Assembly: GCF_003575975.1 (NCBI RefSeq)
Contig: NZ_QQXK01000016.1
Span: 17,190 to 81,189 of the forward strand
DNA: 64,000 bases
Source of the DNA: Galactobacter valiniphilus
GTDB lineage: Bacteria > Actinomycetota > Actinomycetes > Actinomycetales > Micrococcaceae
Direction of reading: 5' to 3'
Positions 23,520 through 31,655 of this stretch are shown in pieces (within the stretch, counting starts at the first letter, position 1; the number at the start of each line of letters is the position of its first letter). Made by a program: the position numbers and the translations under genes. The notes under the pieces were generated by a model. That model had not been told where the DNA came from. It did not search any database and saw nothing but the letters and a program-made list of their open reading frames with translations.

Positions 23520-24842
23520 TCAGCGCCCCTGCGGGTCACCCTGCTTGGCGTAGTAGTCGCCGAGCACCTTCTCCTTGAGCTCAAAGAAGGTGCCGTTCTC
23601 GATCGCCTCGCGCGCTCGGTCCACCAAACGCACCGTGAACGCGATGTTGTGGATCGAGATGAGCGTGTGGCTCAGGAGCTCGTCCGCCTTGTAGAGGTGG
23701 TGCACATAGGCGCGCGTGTAGTGCGTGCAGGTGTAGCACTCGCAGCCCTCCATGAGCGGCGTGAAGTCCTCCTTGTAGCGCCGCCCGGCGAGGTTGAAGC
23801 GCCCGTGGTCCGTGTAGAACGCCGAATTGCGCGCCACACGCGTGGGGGAGACGCAGTCGAAGGTGTCGGCGCCGTTCTCGATGGCCCAGAAGACGTCGTC
23901 CGGCTCGGAGATGCCCAGCAGGTGGCGCGGCTTGTCCTCGGGCAGCTCCTCGGCGCACCAGCCGACGATCGTGCCGAGGTTTTCCTTCTCCAGCGCGCCA
24001 CCGAGGCCGAAGCCGTCGAAGGGCATGGAGGCCAGATCGCGGCAGGCCTGGCGGCGCAGGTCCTCGTACTGCGCGCCCTGGATGACGCCGAAGAGGGCCT
24101 GGTAGTCCTTGCCCTCGCGCTCGTCGGTGAGGCGGAAGTGCTCGAGGATGCAGCGCTCGGCCCAGCGGCGCGTGCGCTCGAGCGCCTCTTCCTGGTAGCC
24201 GCGCGAGTTGTGCAGCGTGGTGAGCTCGTCGAAGGCGAACATCACGTCGGCGCCGATGCCGTGCTGGACCTGCATCGAGACCTCGGGCGTGAAGCGGTGC
24301 TTGTCGCCGTTCAGGTGCGACTTGAACCAGACGCCGTCGTCGTCCACGTTGGCCAGGCGCTCCTTGCCGGGCGCCACTGCGTCGTCCGGGCCGGAGGTGT
24401 CCACCGAGTTCATGTCGATGACCTTCTTGAAGCCCGAGCCGAGGCTCATGACCTGGAAGCCGCCCGAATCCGTGTAGGTGGGGCCCTGCCAGTTGGTGAA
24501 CGTGCTGAGCCCGCCCGCCCTGTCCAGCAGCTCGTGCCCCGGCTGCAGGTACAGGTGATAGGCGTTGGAGAGCATGGCCTGCGCGCCCGTGGCGGCGACC
24601 TGCTCGGGCGTCACGGCCTTCACCGTGGCCTTGGTGCCCACCACGATGAACGCGGGGGTCTTGATGTCGCCGTGCGGCGTGTGGATCACACCCGTGCGGC
24701 CGTGGTGACCCTCCAGGCGCGTTCCGACCTCGAAGGAGAAGGCCCCCTGGGCCTCGTGGGAGGCCGGGAGCTCCGGCTTCACGTAGGGCTTGGGAGGGAT
24801 GGGTTCTTGGGCACGACGGCGTTTCTTGGCTTCACTGGGCAC
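23520..24842 (-). CDS. tgt: tRNA-guanine(34) transglycosylase
   Basis: Exchanges guanine at the wobble position of GUN tRNAs for queuine or a precursor. Seen: 440 residues; nucleophile region YTDSGGFQV (Asp125), second Asp in FDCVSPTR (Asp329), GVIQGAQYEDLR, and the zinc site Cys367, Cys369, Cys372 and His398 with the exact bacterial spacing (C-x-C-x2-C-x25-H). It has an N-terminal Lys/Arg extension and an acidic insert around 146-172. GTG start at 24842. Convergent with the VUT transporter gene; the two probably work together in salvage, because no queuosine synthesis gene is nearby. Confidence 0.93.
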   Translation of the reverse strand: MPSEAKKRRRAQEPIPPKPYVKPELPASHEAQGAFSFEVGTRLEGHHGRTGVIHTPHGDIKTPAFIVVGTKATVKAVTPEQVAATGAQAMLSNAYHLYLQPGHELLDRAGGLSTFTNWQGPTYTDSGGFQVMSLGSGFKKVIDMNSVDTSGPDDAVAPGKERLANVDDDGVWFKSHLNGDKHRFTPEVSMQVQHGIGADVMFAFDELTTLHNSRGYQEEALERTRRWAERCILEHFRLTDEREGKDYQALFGVIQGAQYEDLRRQACRDLASMPFDGFGLGGALEKENLGTIVGWCAEELPEDKPRHLLGISEPDDVFWAIENGADTFDCVSPTRVARNSAFYTDHGRFNLAGRRYKEDFTPLMEGCECYTCTHYTRAYVHHLYKADELLSHTLISIHNIAFTVRLVDRAREAIENGTFFELKEKVLGDYYAKQGDPQGR

Positions 24843-24942
24843 CTCACCAGTGTGCCAAACGCGTCAAACCGGCGCGCGGGCCGGTGGGGTGGCTGGCGGG
24901 GCCGGCCGCCGGGGCGGCCGGGAAAGCCGGACGGCCGGACGG

Positions 24943-24996
24943 GCCAACGGCCTCGAGCTGTCCGATGTCCCCTTCGGACGGCTCGAGGCCGTTGGC
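24943..24996. repeat. Nested palindrome 1 upstream of the DUF4240 lipoprotein gene
   Basis: Perfect 16-bp arms 24943-24958 and 24981-24996 (core GGCCTCGAGC) with an inner GTCCGA/TCGGAC stem (24960-24965 and 24974-24979). It could terminate transcription, but neither neighbouring gene points into it. Confidence 0.75.
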
Positions 24997-25030
24997 GCGT
25001 GCACCGTCCCTGACAGGTCGGCGGTCCCTT

Positions 25031-25095
25031 CATGGGGGAACGGCTGGTGTCTCCGGGCGGGTGGGGGCCCGCGGATCGGAGACACCGGCCCCCAT
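25031..25095. repeat. Nested palindrome 2 upstream of the DUF4240 lipoprotein gene
   Basis: Outer arms CATGGGGG (25031-25038) and CCCCCATG (25088-25095) enclose perfect 10-bp arms GGTGTCTCCG (25046-25055) and CGGAGACACC (25077-25086). It lies 35 bases from the preceding palindrome but does not share its sequence. Confidence 0.75.
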
Positions 25096-25303
25096 GAGAC
25101 CGCAAAGCTTGGGAGAACGATGCGGCGGACAAAACATACGTTGCCCCGGCGGGAAAAGGGGCACCTTCTGCTACGTGTTTTTACGGATAACACACGACGT
25201 TTGCCTTGGGGTGGCGCGCGGCGGGCCCCGGGGACGGGTGTTCTCCCGTACCGTTGGCCGCAATCCGGGACAATCGGCGGCAGCTGCGGTGAGGGGAATC
25301 GGC

Positions 25304-26128
25304 ATGCGGAGCATCCGGGCAACGACGGCGGGAGCGCTCGGCACCGCGCTGTGTCTGTCGCTGGCGCTCGCCGCGTGTACCCCGGCGGGCCAGCCCTGCA
25401 CCGGGGGCGAACCGTCCGGTGCGGCGGCCGGGCAGCCTGGTGCGTCCTCGGCGACCGACCCGGCGGCGCCCATCACGCCGGCCACCGACACCGCGGCGCC
25501 CGTGCCGGCCCGACAGGCGGCCTTCTGGCGCGTCTTGGACTCCGTGCAGGCGCTTCCCCTCGCTGCGCGGGTGAAGGCGCTCGAGGTGCGGCTCGCGACG
25601 ATGAGCACGGCGGAGCTGGAGCAGTACCTGCTCGGCTATGTCGACGCTCACCGCCAGCTCTACACCTGGCGGCACTGGGGCGCGGCCTCGGCCTTCTTCG
25701 GCTTCGTCAGCGATGACGTATTCTTCGACGTCCGCGGCTGGGTCATGCTGCACGGCAGCCAGAAATACGGGCAGTTCCTCAAAGACCCGGACGGCTTGGG
25801 CGGCTTCGGCGTCACGGGCGACGGCGAGGAGGTCAGCGAGGGCGAGCTGCTGGATTACGCCCCCGCGGCCGCATTCAGGAAGCCGGGCGGCGCGGCGCTC
25901 CAGGAGCGGGACGACCTCAATGTGTATGCCTCCCTCGACAAGCCGACGGGGGAACCGCTCCCGGAGGACGTCCCCGTGCGCGAGCTCTTCCCCAAGAACG
26001 CTGCGGCGGGGGAGGGGAAGCCGTGGTACCTGCCGGACGAGATACCCGAGGGGCTGGAAGGCGAGCTTCCCGAGGATCTGGCGAGTGAGCTGCCGGGCGA
26101 GGTCCTGGGCGAGTCTCCCGAGGGCTGA
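25304..26128 (+). CDS. Lipoprotein with a DUF4240-like domain
   Basis: Function unknown. Seen: 274 residues from the ATG at 25304; signal peptide with lipobox ALAAC and lipidated Cys at 25, a Gly/Ala/Pro-rich spacer to about 68, then a domain with FWRVLDSVQ, YTWRHWGAASAFFGFVSDDVFFDVRGWVMLHGSQKYGQFLKDPDGL, which matches the Trp/Asp-rich DUF4240 pattern (SDD-x-F-x-D-x-RGW). Cytoplasmic DUF4240 proteins are the rule, so a surface lipoprotein form is less usual. The last 30 residues are an acidic run of GELPE/SELPG-like steps. The frame is open upstream but lacks coding character and contains palindromes. Confidence 0.8.
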   Translation: MRSIRATTAGALGTALCLSLALAACTPAGQPCTGGEPSGAAAGQPGASSATDPAAPITPATDTAAPVPARQAAFWRVLDSVQALPLAARVKALEVRLATMSTAELEQYLLGYVDAHRQLYTWRHWGAASAFFGFVSDDVFFDVRGWVMLHGSQKYGQFLKDPDGLGGFGVTGDGEEVSEGELLDYAPAAAFRKPGGAALQERDDLNVYASLDKPTGEPLPEDVPVRELFPKNAAAGEGKPWYLPDEIPEGLEGELPEDLASELPGEVLGESPEG

Positions 26129-26224
26129 GGAGACCGCCGACCGATCCGCGGTGGCGGCTCTCACCCCGCCCGGTGCGCGGAGTCGCTGACAGCCCCGCCG
26201 CGCCCTGACTAGCCTGGAAGCAAC

Positions 26225-27334
26225 ATGACTTCTACCCCCGCCCTGAGCCCGGCCCCCGGCGACCGCTTCCGCCTCAAGAACCTCTTCACCCTGGCTCCGT
26301 CCAACGGCGACCACTGGGTGGGCCTGCGCGCCGGCCTCGGCGTGCTGCTTCCGCTGCTCCTGCTCATCGCGCTGGGCAGACTGGACCTCGCCCCGTACGT
26401 GGTCTTCGGCGCGTTTGTCGGGATCTACTCGCGCGTCCCGGGCCACCTCGATCGCCTGCTCATGCAGCTCAAGGCCGGCGGGCTCATGTGGCTCGTGGTG
26501 CTGCTGGCCTGGTTCTCGGGCAGCTTCCTCGTGCGCGGGGCGAACGACCCGGCCGGCGTCTGGTTACTCGTGGGCGCGACGACGCTCGTGGCCGGGGTCG
26601 CCTCGGTGCTGGCCGGCCTGCTGCGGCTGCGGCCGGCGGGCTCGATGTTCCACATCTTCGCCTTTGCAGCCATCTCCTCCATGCCGGCGCAGCCGCCGCT
26701 CGGCGAAGGCATGTTTGCCGCGACAGCCACGATCTTCCTCTCCCTGGTCCTGGGGCAGCTTGGCCGCCTCGCGCCGCTGCACCGCACGCCCTGGCAGGTC
26801 ACGCCGGCGCCGCCGCTCTCGCGCCGCATGAGCCGAGCCATCTGGCAGGAGGGCCTCGCCTACATGCTTGCGGCCGGAGCGGCCGGAGCCGTGGCCGCGC
26901 TCGTCTCCGGCCCGCTCGGCATGGGGCACACCTACTGGGCCATGGTCGCCGCCGTGGTGCCACTGGCCGGTAAGAGCACGCGACACCGCCTGGTTCGTGC
27001 CGTGCACCGCGTCCTGGGCACGGGCGCCGGCCTGATCCTCATGGCGCTCATCGTGCTGCTGCAGCCCCAGCCCTGGGTGGCGGTGCTGATCATCGGCCTC
27101 ATGCAGTTCCTCGCCGAGGTCTTTGTGACCCGCAACTACTTCTGGGCCCAGCTCTTCGTGACGCCGCTGGCCCTCGTGGGCACCTCGCTCGGCAAGCCGC
27201 TCACCACGGGCATCCTCTACGACCGCGCCGTGGAGACGCTCATCGGTGTCGTCATCGGTGTGATCGTGGTGGTGCTCATGAACGCGGCCTCACGCCCGCA
27301 GGAGCACCGCGTGCACATCCTCGAGGCGCCGTAG
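26225..27334 (+). CDS. FUSC-family membrane protein
   Basis: Putative aromatic-acid or fusaric-acid type efflux component in the inner membrane. Seen: 369 residues; two similar blocks of about five membrane helices each, the first from WVGLRAGLGVLLPLLLLIALG and the second from EGLAYMLAAGAAGAVAALVSG, with the conserved GHTYWAMVAAVVPL and RAVHRVLGTGAGLILMALIVL of FUSC proteins. There is no large cytosolic domain, so this is the short single-chain form. ATG at 26225. Isolated, with DUF6882 convergent behind it; substrate unknown. Confidence 0.85.
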   Translation: MTSTPALSPAPGDRFRLKNLFTLAPSNGDHWVGLRAGLGVLLPLLLLIALGRLDLAPYVVFGAFVGIYSRVPGHLDRLLMQLKAGGLMWLVVLLAWFSGSFLVRGANDPAGVWLLVGATTLVAGVASVLAGLLRLRPAGSMFHIFAFAAISSMPAQPPLGEGMFAATATIFLSLVLGQLGRLAPLHRTPWQVTPAPPLSRRMSRAIWQEGLAYMLAAGAAGAVAALVSGPLGMGHTYWAMVAAVVPLAGKSTRHRLVRAVHRVLGTGAGLILMALIVLLQPQPWVAVLIIGLMQFLAEVFVTRNYFWAQLFVTPLALVGTSLGKPLTTGILYDRAVETLIGVVIGVIVVVLMNAASRPQEHRVHILEAP

Positions 27335-27362
27335 CGCCTGTGCCGGAGGAGCGCCGCCGTCC

Positions 27363-28070
27363 TCAGCCCTTGCCGTCCCCGAGTCCGTCCGGCAGGTCGA
27401 GGGTCCCGGCCCGGCCGAGCGCATCGAAGGTGACGACGACCCGCCCCGTGGGCGTCGTGAAGGTTCCAGTGGTGCCCTCGTCCACCCACTCGAGGCCCTC
27501 GCGCCGCGCGGCATAGGCCGTGAGCGCCCGCGCCGTGGAGGTGATGTACTTTCCGCGCGCCGCGTTCGCGAGCGCATTGGCGACCGAAACGGGTGTGGGT
27601 GCCGGCAGCTGGAAACCGCGCGGATCGCTCAGGAGGAACCAGGCAGTGCCCTTGCTCGCGGACCCCGCACGGGCGTGGAAGACCCCGCTGTACGCGGCGG
27701 CGACCATGGCCAGGCGCATCGGGAAGCTGGGGTTCTTCGAGTTCGCGTTGCCGCTCAGGACGTCGATGCCTTCGCGCCGCCCGAACTCCGTCAGTGCCGT
27801 CGCGAGTTCGAGCGCGTCGGCGTTGATGTTGGCCGAGTCCCAGGACCACGTCCACTCGCCGGACTTTTCGGTGTAGACGCCCAGGTAGTGAGGCCTGAAC
27901 GAGGCGTAACGCCCATCGGGCGAGGAGTAGGAAAAGGTGGAACCGCCGCTCGCCCCGAGGTCGGTGATCCAGTCCATGTCGGCGAAGACCGTCCTGGCCG
28001 CGTCCTGGACGTCGAAGACCATGAGCACCGCGTCGTCGATCATCTGACCGAGCAGTTCGTACTGATTCAT
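27363..28070 (-). CDS. DUF6882-type protein
   Basis: Function unknown. Seen: 235 residues from the ATG at 28070; no signal peptide or membrane segment, so cytoplasmic. FSYSSPDGRYASFRPHYLGVYTEKSGEWTWSWDSANIN (about residues 45-82) is the aromatic pattern of DUF6882-like proteins (GSW-x-W-A/S-W-x-N). The C-terminal part VDEGTTGTFTTPTGRVVVTFDALGRAGTLDL repeats a short beta pattern. Upstream extension of the frame has poor coding character and was not used. Convergent with the FUSC gene. Confidence 0.72.
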   Translation of the reverse strand: MNQYELLGQMIDDAVLMVFDVQDAARTVFADMDWITDLGASGGSTFSYSSPDGRYASFRPHYLGVYTEKSGEWTWSWDSANINADALELATALTEFGRREGIDVLSGNANSKNPSFPMRLAMVAAAYSGVFHARAGSASKGTAWFLLSDPRGFQLPAPTPVSVANALANAARGKYITSTARALTAYAARREGLEWVDEGTTGTFTTPTGRVVVTFDALGRAGTLDLPDGLGDGKG

Positions 28071-28158
28071 CGCTTCCCCCAAGCAACGAGCTGTCCGCGG
28101 GGCCGGTGGGGCCACGCGGCACGCCCAGCGGGACCTCCCACCGCGCGTGCCCAGAAGG

Positions 28159-29058
28159 CTAGCGCACGTCGTCGCCGAGAGTGTTCGCCTCGCCGCCGGG
28201 GCCCAGCGCCACGAACTCGGCGGCCACGGCGCGGCCCAGCTCGGCCGGGCCCACGCCGCTGCGCCCGTGGGCGAGCTGCGTGAGCAGGAGGTCGAGGCGC
28301 AGGAGGCGCAGCTCGCGCTCATCGGCGCGCGCGCCGGTGTCCCTGGCGCGCTGGATCTCGCGATCGGGCATCACCGGGTCGGTGATCTCGCGGCGGCGGA
28401 TCGCCTGCGCGGGACCGCGCAGCTCGGCGATGGCAGCCTCCTCGCCCGCGGCGAGGCGGGCGCCCAGGGCGACGGCGGCGTCGTCGTGCCCTTGACGCCT
28501 GGCCAGCCACGCGGCCAGCGCGAGGGCGTGGCGGATGGGCCGCCAGCGGCCCTCATTTCCGTCGAAGTCGAGCGAGGTCAGGAACGCGAGCAGCGGCGTG
28601 GCGGCGGCCGGGTCGCCGTGTTCAACGGCGAGGCGGTCGGCGGCCCACGCGAGGTCGGCGAGGTGTGCGCCGGCGCGCGGGTTGATGCCCGGGCCGAGCT
28701 TGAGCGCCACGTCCATGAGCGCCTCGTCGTCGGGGCGAGCCGTGGACGCCGCGATGAGCGCCTCCTCGGCCGAACCGGCCTCGGCCTGCACGGCGATGAG
28801 GTCCTCGAGCCCGCGGCCGGGCGTGCGCTCGGTGTAGACGCGGATGGAGGAGGCGATCGCGACGATGACCTCCGTGCCGTCCGCCAGGCGCACGCTCACG
28901 TAGGCGTCGGTGCCGAAGCTGTCCCGGACCACGCGGGCGCTCTTGACCGGCGGGCTGGGCAGCCCGCTGCGGCGCATGAAGCGGTCGCCCGGGGCGATGT
29001 CCCGGGCCGGGACCGAGCGGCGGTGGCGCGGAGCCTCGCCGTCGAAACGCACGCTCAC
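28159..29058 (-). CDS. DUF6707-like protein
   Basis: Function unknown. Seen: about 299 residues; N-terminal beta region ARDIAPGDRFMRRSGLP and YVSVRLADGTEVIVAIASSIRVYTE, resembling a small barrel, followed by a long all-helical part rich in Ala, Glu and Arg (about 90-290) with no cysteine cluster or catalytic motif. No export signal. The start is uncertain: GTG at 29058 directly follows the stop of the DUF4916 gene (4 bases) and suggests coupling; GTG at 29052 is equally possible. It forms a two-gene unit with that gene. Confidence 0.7.
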   Translation of the reverse strand: MSVRFDGEAPRHRRSVPARDIAPGDRFMRRSGLPSPPVKSARVVRDSFGTDAYVSVRLADGTEVIVAIASSIRVYTERTPGRGLEDLIAVQAEAGSAEEALIAASTARPDDEALMDVALKLGPGINPRAGAHLADLAWAADRLAVEHGDPAAATPLLAFLTSLDFDGNEGRWRPIRHALALAAWLARRQGHDDAAVALGARLAAGEEAAIAELRGPAQAIRRREITDPVMPDREIQRARDTGARADERELRLLRLDLLLTQLAHGRSGVGPAELGRAVAAEFVALGPGGEANTLGDDVR

Positions 29059-29062
29059 GCGC

Positions 29063-29602
29063 TCAGCGCCCCCAGCCGACGTGGGCCAGGGCCGCACGCA
29101 CGATGTTGCCGCGGCCGCCCGCGAACTCGGCCTGGACCGACTCGGAGAGCGCCTCGTCCGGCGTCATCCAGGTCAGCTCGAGGGCGTCCTGGCGCGGCGA
29201 GCACTCGCCGCGCACGGGCACCACGTAGGCCAGGGCCACGGCGTGCTGGCGGTCGTCCGTCAGTCCCGTCTCGGACGGGGACGGGAAGTACTCGGCGACC
29301 GTGAAGGGCACGGGCGAGGCCGGGAGGGAGGGCATGGCCATGGGGCCGAGGTCCTTCTCCAGGTGGCGCATGAGGGCGGCGCGAACGGTCTCGCGGTACA
29401 TGACGCGGCCGGAGACGAAGGTGCGCTGGAAGTGCCCGTTCTCGTCCGTGGTGTAGAGCAGGCCGATCTCGCTCACGTAGCCGAGCGGGTCCACGCGCAC
29501 GGGGATCGCCTCCACGTACAGCATGGGAAGGCGGTGCCGGGCCTCGTAGAGGTCCTCATCGGACAGCCAGCCGGGATTCGGGTCCGGGGTGCGCACGCTC
29601 AT
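29063..29602 (-). CDS. DUF4916 protein, Nudix-fold relative
   Basis: Seen: 179 residues; WLSDEDLYEARHRLPMLYVEAIPVRVDPLGYVSEIGLLYTTDENGHFQRTFVSGRVMYRETVRAALMRHLEKDLG follows the Nudix fold. The Nudix box itself is degenerate: the position of the REUXEE glutamates is occupied by ALMRHLEKDLG. It is therefore a Nudix relative with doubtful pyrophosphatase activity, as is usual for the actinobacterial DUF4916 group. ATG at 29602. It is followed at 4 bases by the DUF6707-like gene. Confidence 0.8.
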   Translation of the reverse strand: MSVRTPDPNPGWLSDEDLYEARHRLPMLYVEAIPVRVDPLGYVSEIGLLYTTDENGHFQRTFVSGRVMYRETVRAALMRHLEKDLGPMAMPSLPASPVPFTVAEYFPSPSETGLTDDRQHAVALAYVVPVRGECSPRQDALELTWMTPDEALSESVQAEFAGGRGNIVRAALAHVGWGR

Positions 29603-29672
29603 GCTTCATTGATACCGCACGCGGGCGGCGAGCGGGGGCATGCGCGCCGAAACGCCGGGTGACGGGTGGGTC

Positions 29673-30800
29673 TCAGAAGCGGGCGCGCCAGTACTGGGGA
29701 GCGGCGTGGATGGCCTTCGCCTGGACACCCAGGGTCGACGCTGCGGAGGCCGCCCAGTGCGGATCGCGCAGGGCGGCGCGGCCGATGCTGACGGCGTGGG
29801 CCTGGCCCGTGGCCAGGATCGTCTCGGCCTGGGCGGCCTCCTCGATGAGCCCGACGGCGCTGACCACGGCCTGGGTGCAGGCCAGGGCCTCGGTGACCGC
29901 TTGCGCGAGCGGCACCTGGTAGCCGGGGCCCACGGGGATGCGCCCGCCGGCCAGGCCGCCGGAGGAGACGTCGATCCAGCCGACGCCGTGCTCGTCCACG
30001 AGGGTGCGCGCGAGGCGCGCGGTGGCGCGGGCGTCCCACACCGTGCCGTCCTCACCCTCGGTCCAGTCGGTCGCGGAGAGGCGGATGCCGAGGGGCTTGT
30101 GGGCCGACCACGCGGCGCGGACGGCGTCCACGACGCGCAGCAGCAGGCGCGTGCGCCCCGCCTCGTCGCCGCCGTACCCGTCGGTGCGGGTGTTGGTGAT
30201 GGGGGAGAGGAACTGGTGCAGGAGGTAACCGTGGGCGGCGTGGATCTGCACGGCGTCGTAGCCGGCGGCGTCCGCGCGGCGGGCGGCGGAGGCAAAGGCC
30301 TCGACGACCTCGTCCAGGCCGGCGGCGTCCAGCGCGGCCGGGGCGTCGAGCTCGGGGAGCGTGGGCTGTGCCGTGGCGGAGACCGTGGGCCAGCCGCCCT
30401 CGGCCGCGGGGACGGTGCCCTCGGAGGCACCGGGGAGCCAGGGGTAGGTGGAGGCCTTGCCGCCGGCGTGGCCCAGCTGCACCGCGATGGCCGCACCCTG
30501 CGTGTGGGCGAAGGCCGTGAGGCGCGCGTGGGCCGGCACCTGGGCGTCGTCCCACAGGCCCAGATCGCGCGGGGAGATGCGCCCGCGGGCCTCCACACCC
30601 GTGGCCTCCACCGTCACGAGGCCGAAGCCGCCGGCCGCCATGGCACCCGTGTGGACGAGGTGCCAGTCGGTGGGCACGCCATCCTCCGCGTCCACGGCGT
30701 ACTGGCACATGGGCGGGACGATGGCGCGGTTGAGCAGTTCGAGGCCGGGGCCTTCGGGGGCGGGCAGGGTCACGGGGCTGAAGAGCAGCGGCGAAGTCAC
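29673..30800 (-). CDS. NADH:flavin oxidoreductase, old yellow enzyme (YqjM-like)
   Basis: FMN enzyme reducing activated alkenes with NAD(P)H. Seen: TIM-barrel OYE pattern with NRAIVPPMCQYAVDAEDGVPTDWHLVHTGAMAAGGFGLV (the PMCQY of thermophilic-like/YqjM enzymes with its FMN-modulating Cys), IAVQLGHAGGKAS, the ligand-binding His pair in QIHAAHGYLLHQFLSP, TDGYGG and SIGRAALRDPHW. Length about 375 residues from GTG at 30800; an in-frame ATG at 30851 would add 17 residues of less typical sequence and is the alternative. Physiological substrate unknown. Confidence 0.88.
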   Translation of the reverse strand: MTSPLLFSPVTLPAPEGPGLELLNRAIVPPMCQYAVDAEDGVPTDWHLVHTGAMAAGGFGLVTVEATGVEARGRISPRDLGLWDDAQVPAHARLTAFAHTQGAAIAVQLGHAGGKASTYPWLPGASEGTVPAAEGGWPTVSATAQPTLPELDAPAALDAAGLDEVVEAFASAARRADAAGYDAVQIHAAHGYLLHQFLSPITNTRTDGYGGDEAGRTRLLLRVVDAVRAAWSAHKPLGIRLSATDWTEGEDGTVWDARATARLARTLVDEHGVGWIDVSSGGLAGGRIPVGPGYQVPLAQAVTEALACTQAVVSAVGLIEEAAQAETILATGQAHAVSIGRAALRDPHWAASAASTLGVQAKAIHAAPQYWRARF

Positions 30801-30880
30801 AATGAGGACCAACCGAGCGGCGGCGCCGGGCATTCCCGGGGCGCGCCGCATGACGCGCCGTGACGTGACGCCGGCGGTGC

Positions 30881-31618
30881 CTAGGACGCGAAGCGCGTGA
30901 CAAAGTTGCGCAGCACCTTGCGGGCGTGGGACACATCGGAGCCCAGGGCCACGCGCGTGAGCTCCTCGGCCTCGTGCGGCTCGAAGTATCCGTGGTGCTT
31001 GTACGCGGCGATGCGCTTGGCCAGCCCCGGGCCGTCCAGCTCGGGGTGGAACTGCGTGGCATAGACGTTGTGCCCCAGGCGGTACATCTGCACCGGCGTC
31101 GGCCCGGAGACGGCCAAGAGCACGGCGTCCGCCGGGAGCTGCGTGGTGGACTCCTTGTGCCCAACAAACGCGTCAAACGTCCGCGGCAGCCCGGCCAGCA
31201 GGGGGTCCACCGCGCCGTCCTCCGTGACGCGCACGTGGGTCAGCCCCACCGGCTCGGGGTAGCTGCGATCCACGAGTCCTCCGGCCGCGCGGCCCAGGAT
31301 GCCCACGCCGTAGCAGAGGCCGAGGAAGGCGCTGTCGCGCTCCAGGATCACGGCGAGCAGCCGCTCGAGGTCCTCCTCGACGCGCACCTGCACCTCCGAG
31401 CGGTCCTCGTCCGTGGAGGTGAAGGGGCTCCCGCCCAGGATGATGCCGGAGTACCGACGCAACCACGCGTCGTCGAGCACCTCGGGGAAGGGATCCGCCT
31501 CGAGGCGCCACTGGGTCACGTCGGCGGGCGTGAGCCCGGCGAGCTCCACGACGCCGCGCAGCTCGTCGGCGGCGAGCTCGTCGTCGTCACGGGTGGAAAT
31601 CAGCAGATACGGCTTCAT
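30881..31618 (-). CDS. Class I glutamine amidotransferase-like protein
   Basis: GMP-synthase-like stand-alone GATase domain. Seen: 245 residues; GIILGGSPFTSTDE near residue 58, nucleophile Cys in FLGLCYGVGIL near residue 99, and the His-Glu part of the triad in YATQFHPELD near residue 193. The triad is complete. Such free GATase domains often act on gamma-glutamyl compounds or are uncharacterised; no synthetase partner is adjacent. ATG at 31618. Lies between the OYE gene and a membrane-protein gene on the same strand, 80 and 37 bases away. Confidence 0.87.
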   Translation of the reverse strand: MKPYLLISTRDDDELAADELRGVVELAGLTPADVTQWRLEADPFPEVLDDAWLRRYSGIILGGSPFTSTDEDRSEVQVRVEEDLERLLAVILERDSAFLGLCYGVGILGRAAGGLVDRSYPEPVGLTHVRVTEDGAVDPLLAGLPRTFDAFVGHKESTTQLPADAVLLAVSGPTPVQMYRLGHNVYATQFHPELDGPGLAKRIAAYKHHGYFEPHEAEELTRVALGSDVSHARKVLRNFVTRFAS

Positions 31619-31655
31619 GGGTCCTTCGAAAAACAGCTGAGGTCAGGGGCGCGGC

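Larger units (their letters stand above)
24843..25303 (+). other. Intergenic region with two nested palindromes
   Basis: No gene is supported in these 461 bases. An open frame runs through it into the next lipoprotein, but codon usage and the presence of two large palindromes (24943-24996 and 25031-25095) argue against coding. The last 60 bases should contain the promoter of the lipoprotein gene. Confidence 0.75.

Noticed and set aside
24884..25303. Longer start for the DUF4240 lipoprotein (extra 140 residues)
   Set aside because: The extension is low-complexity, runs through two large palindromes, and would bury the clear signal peptide starting at 25304.
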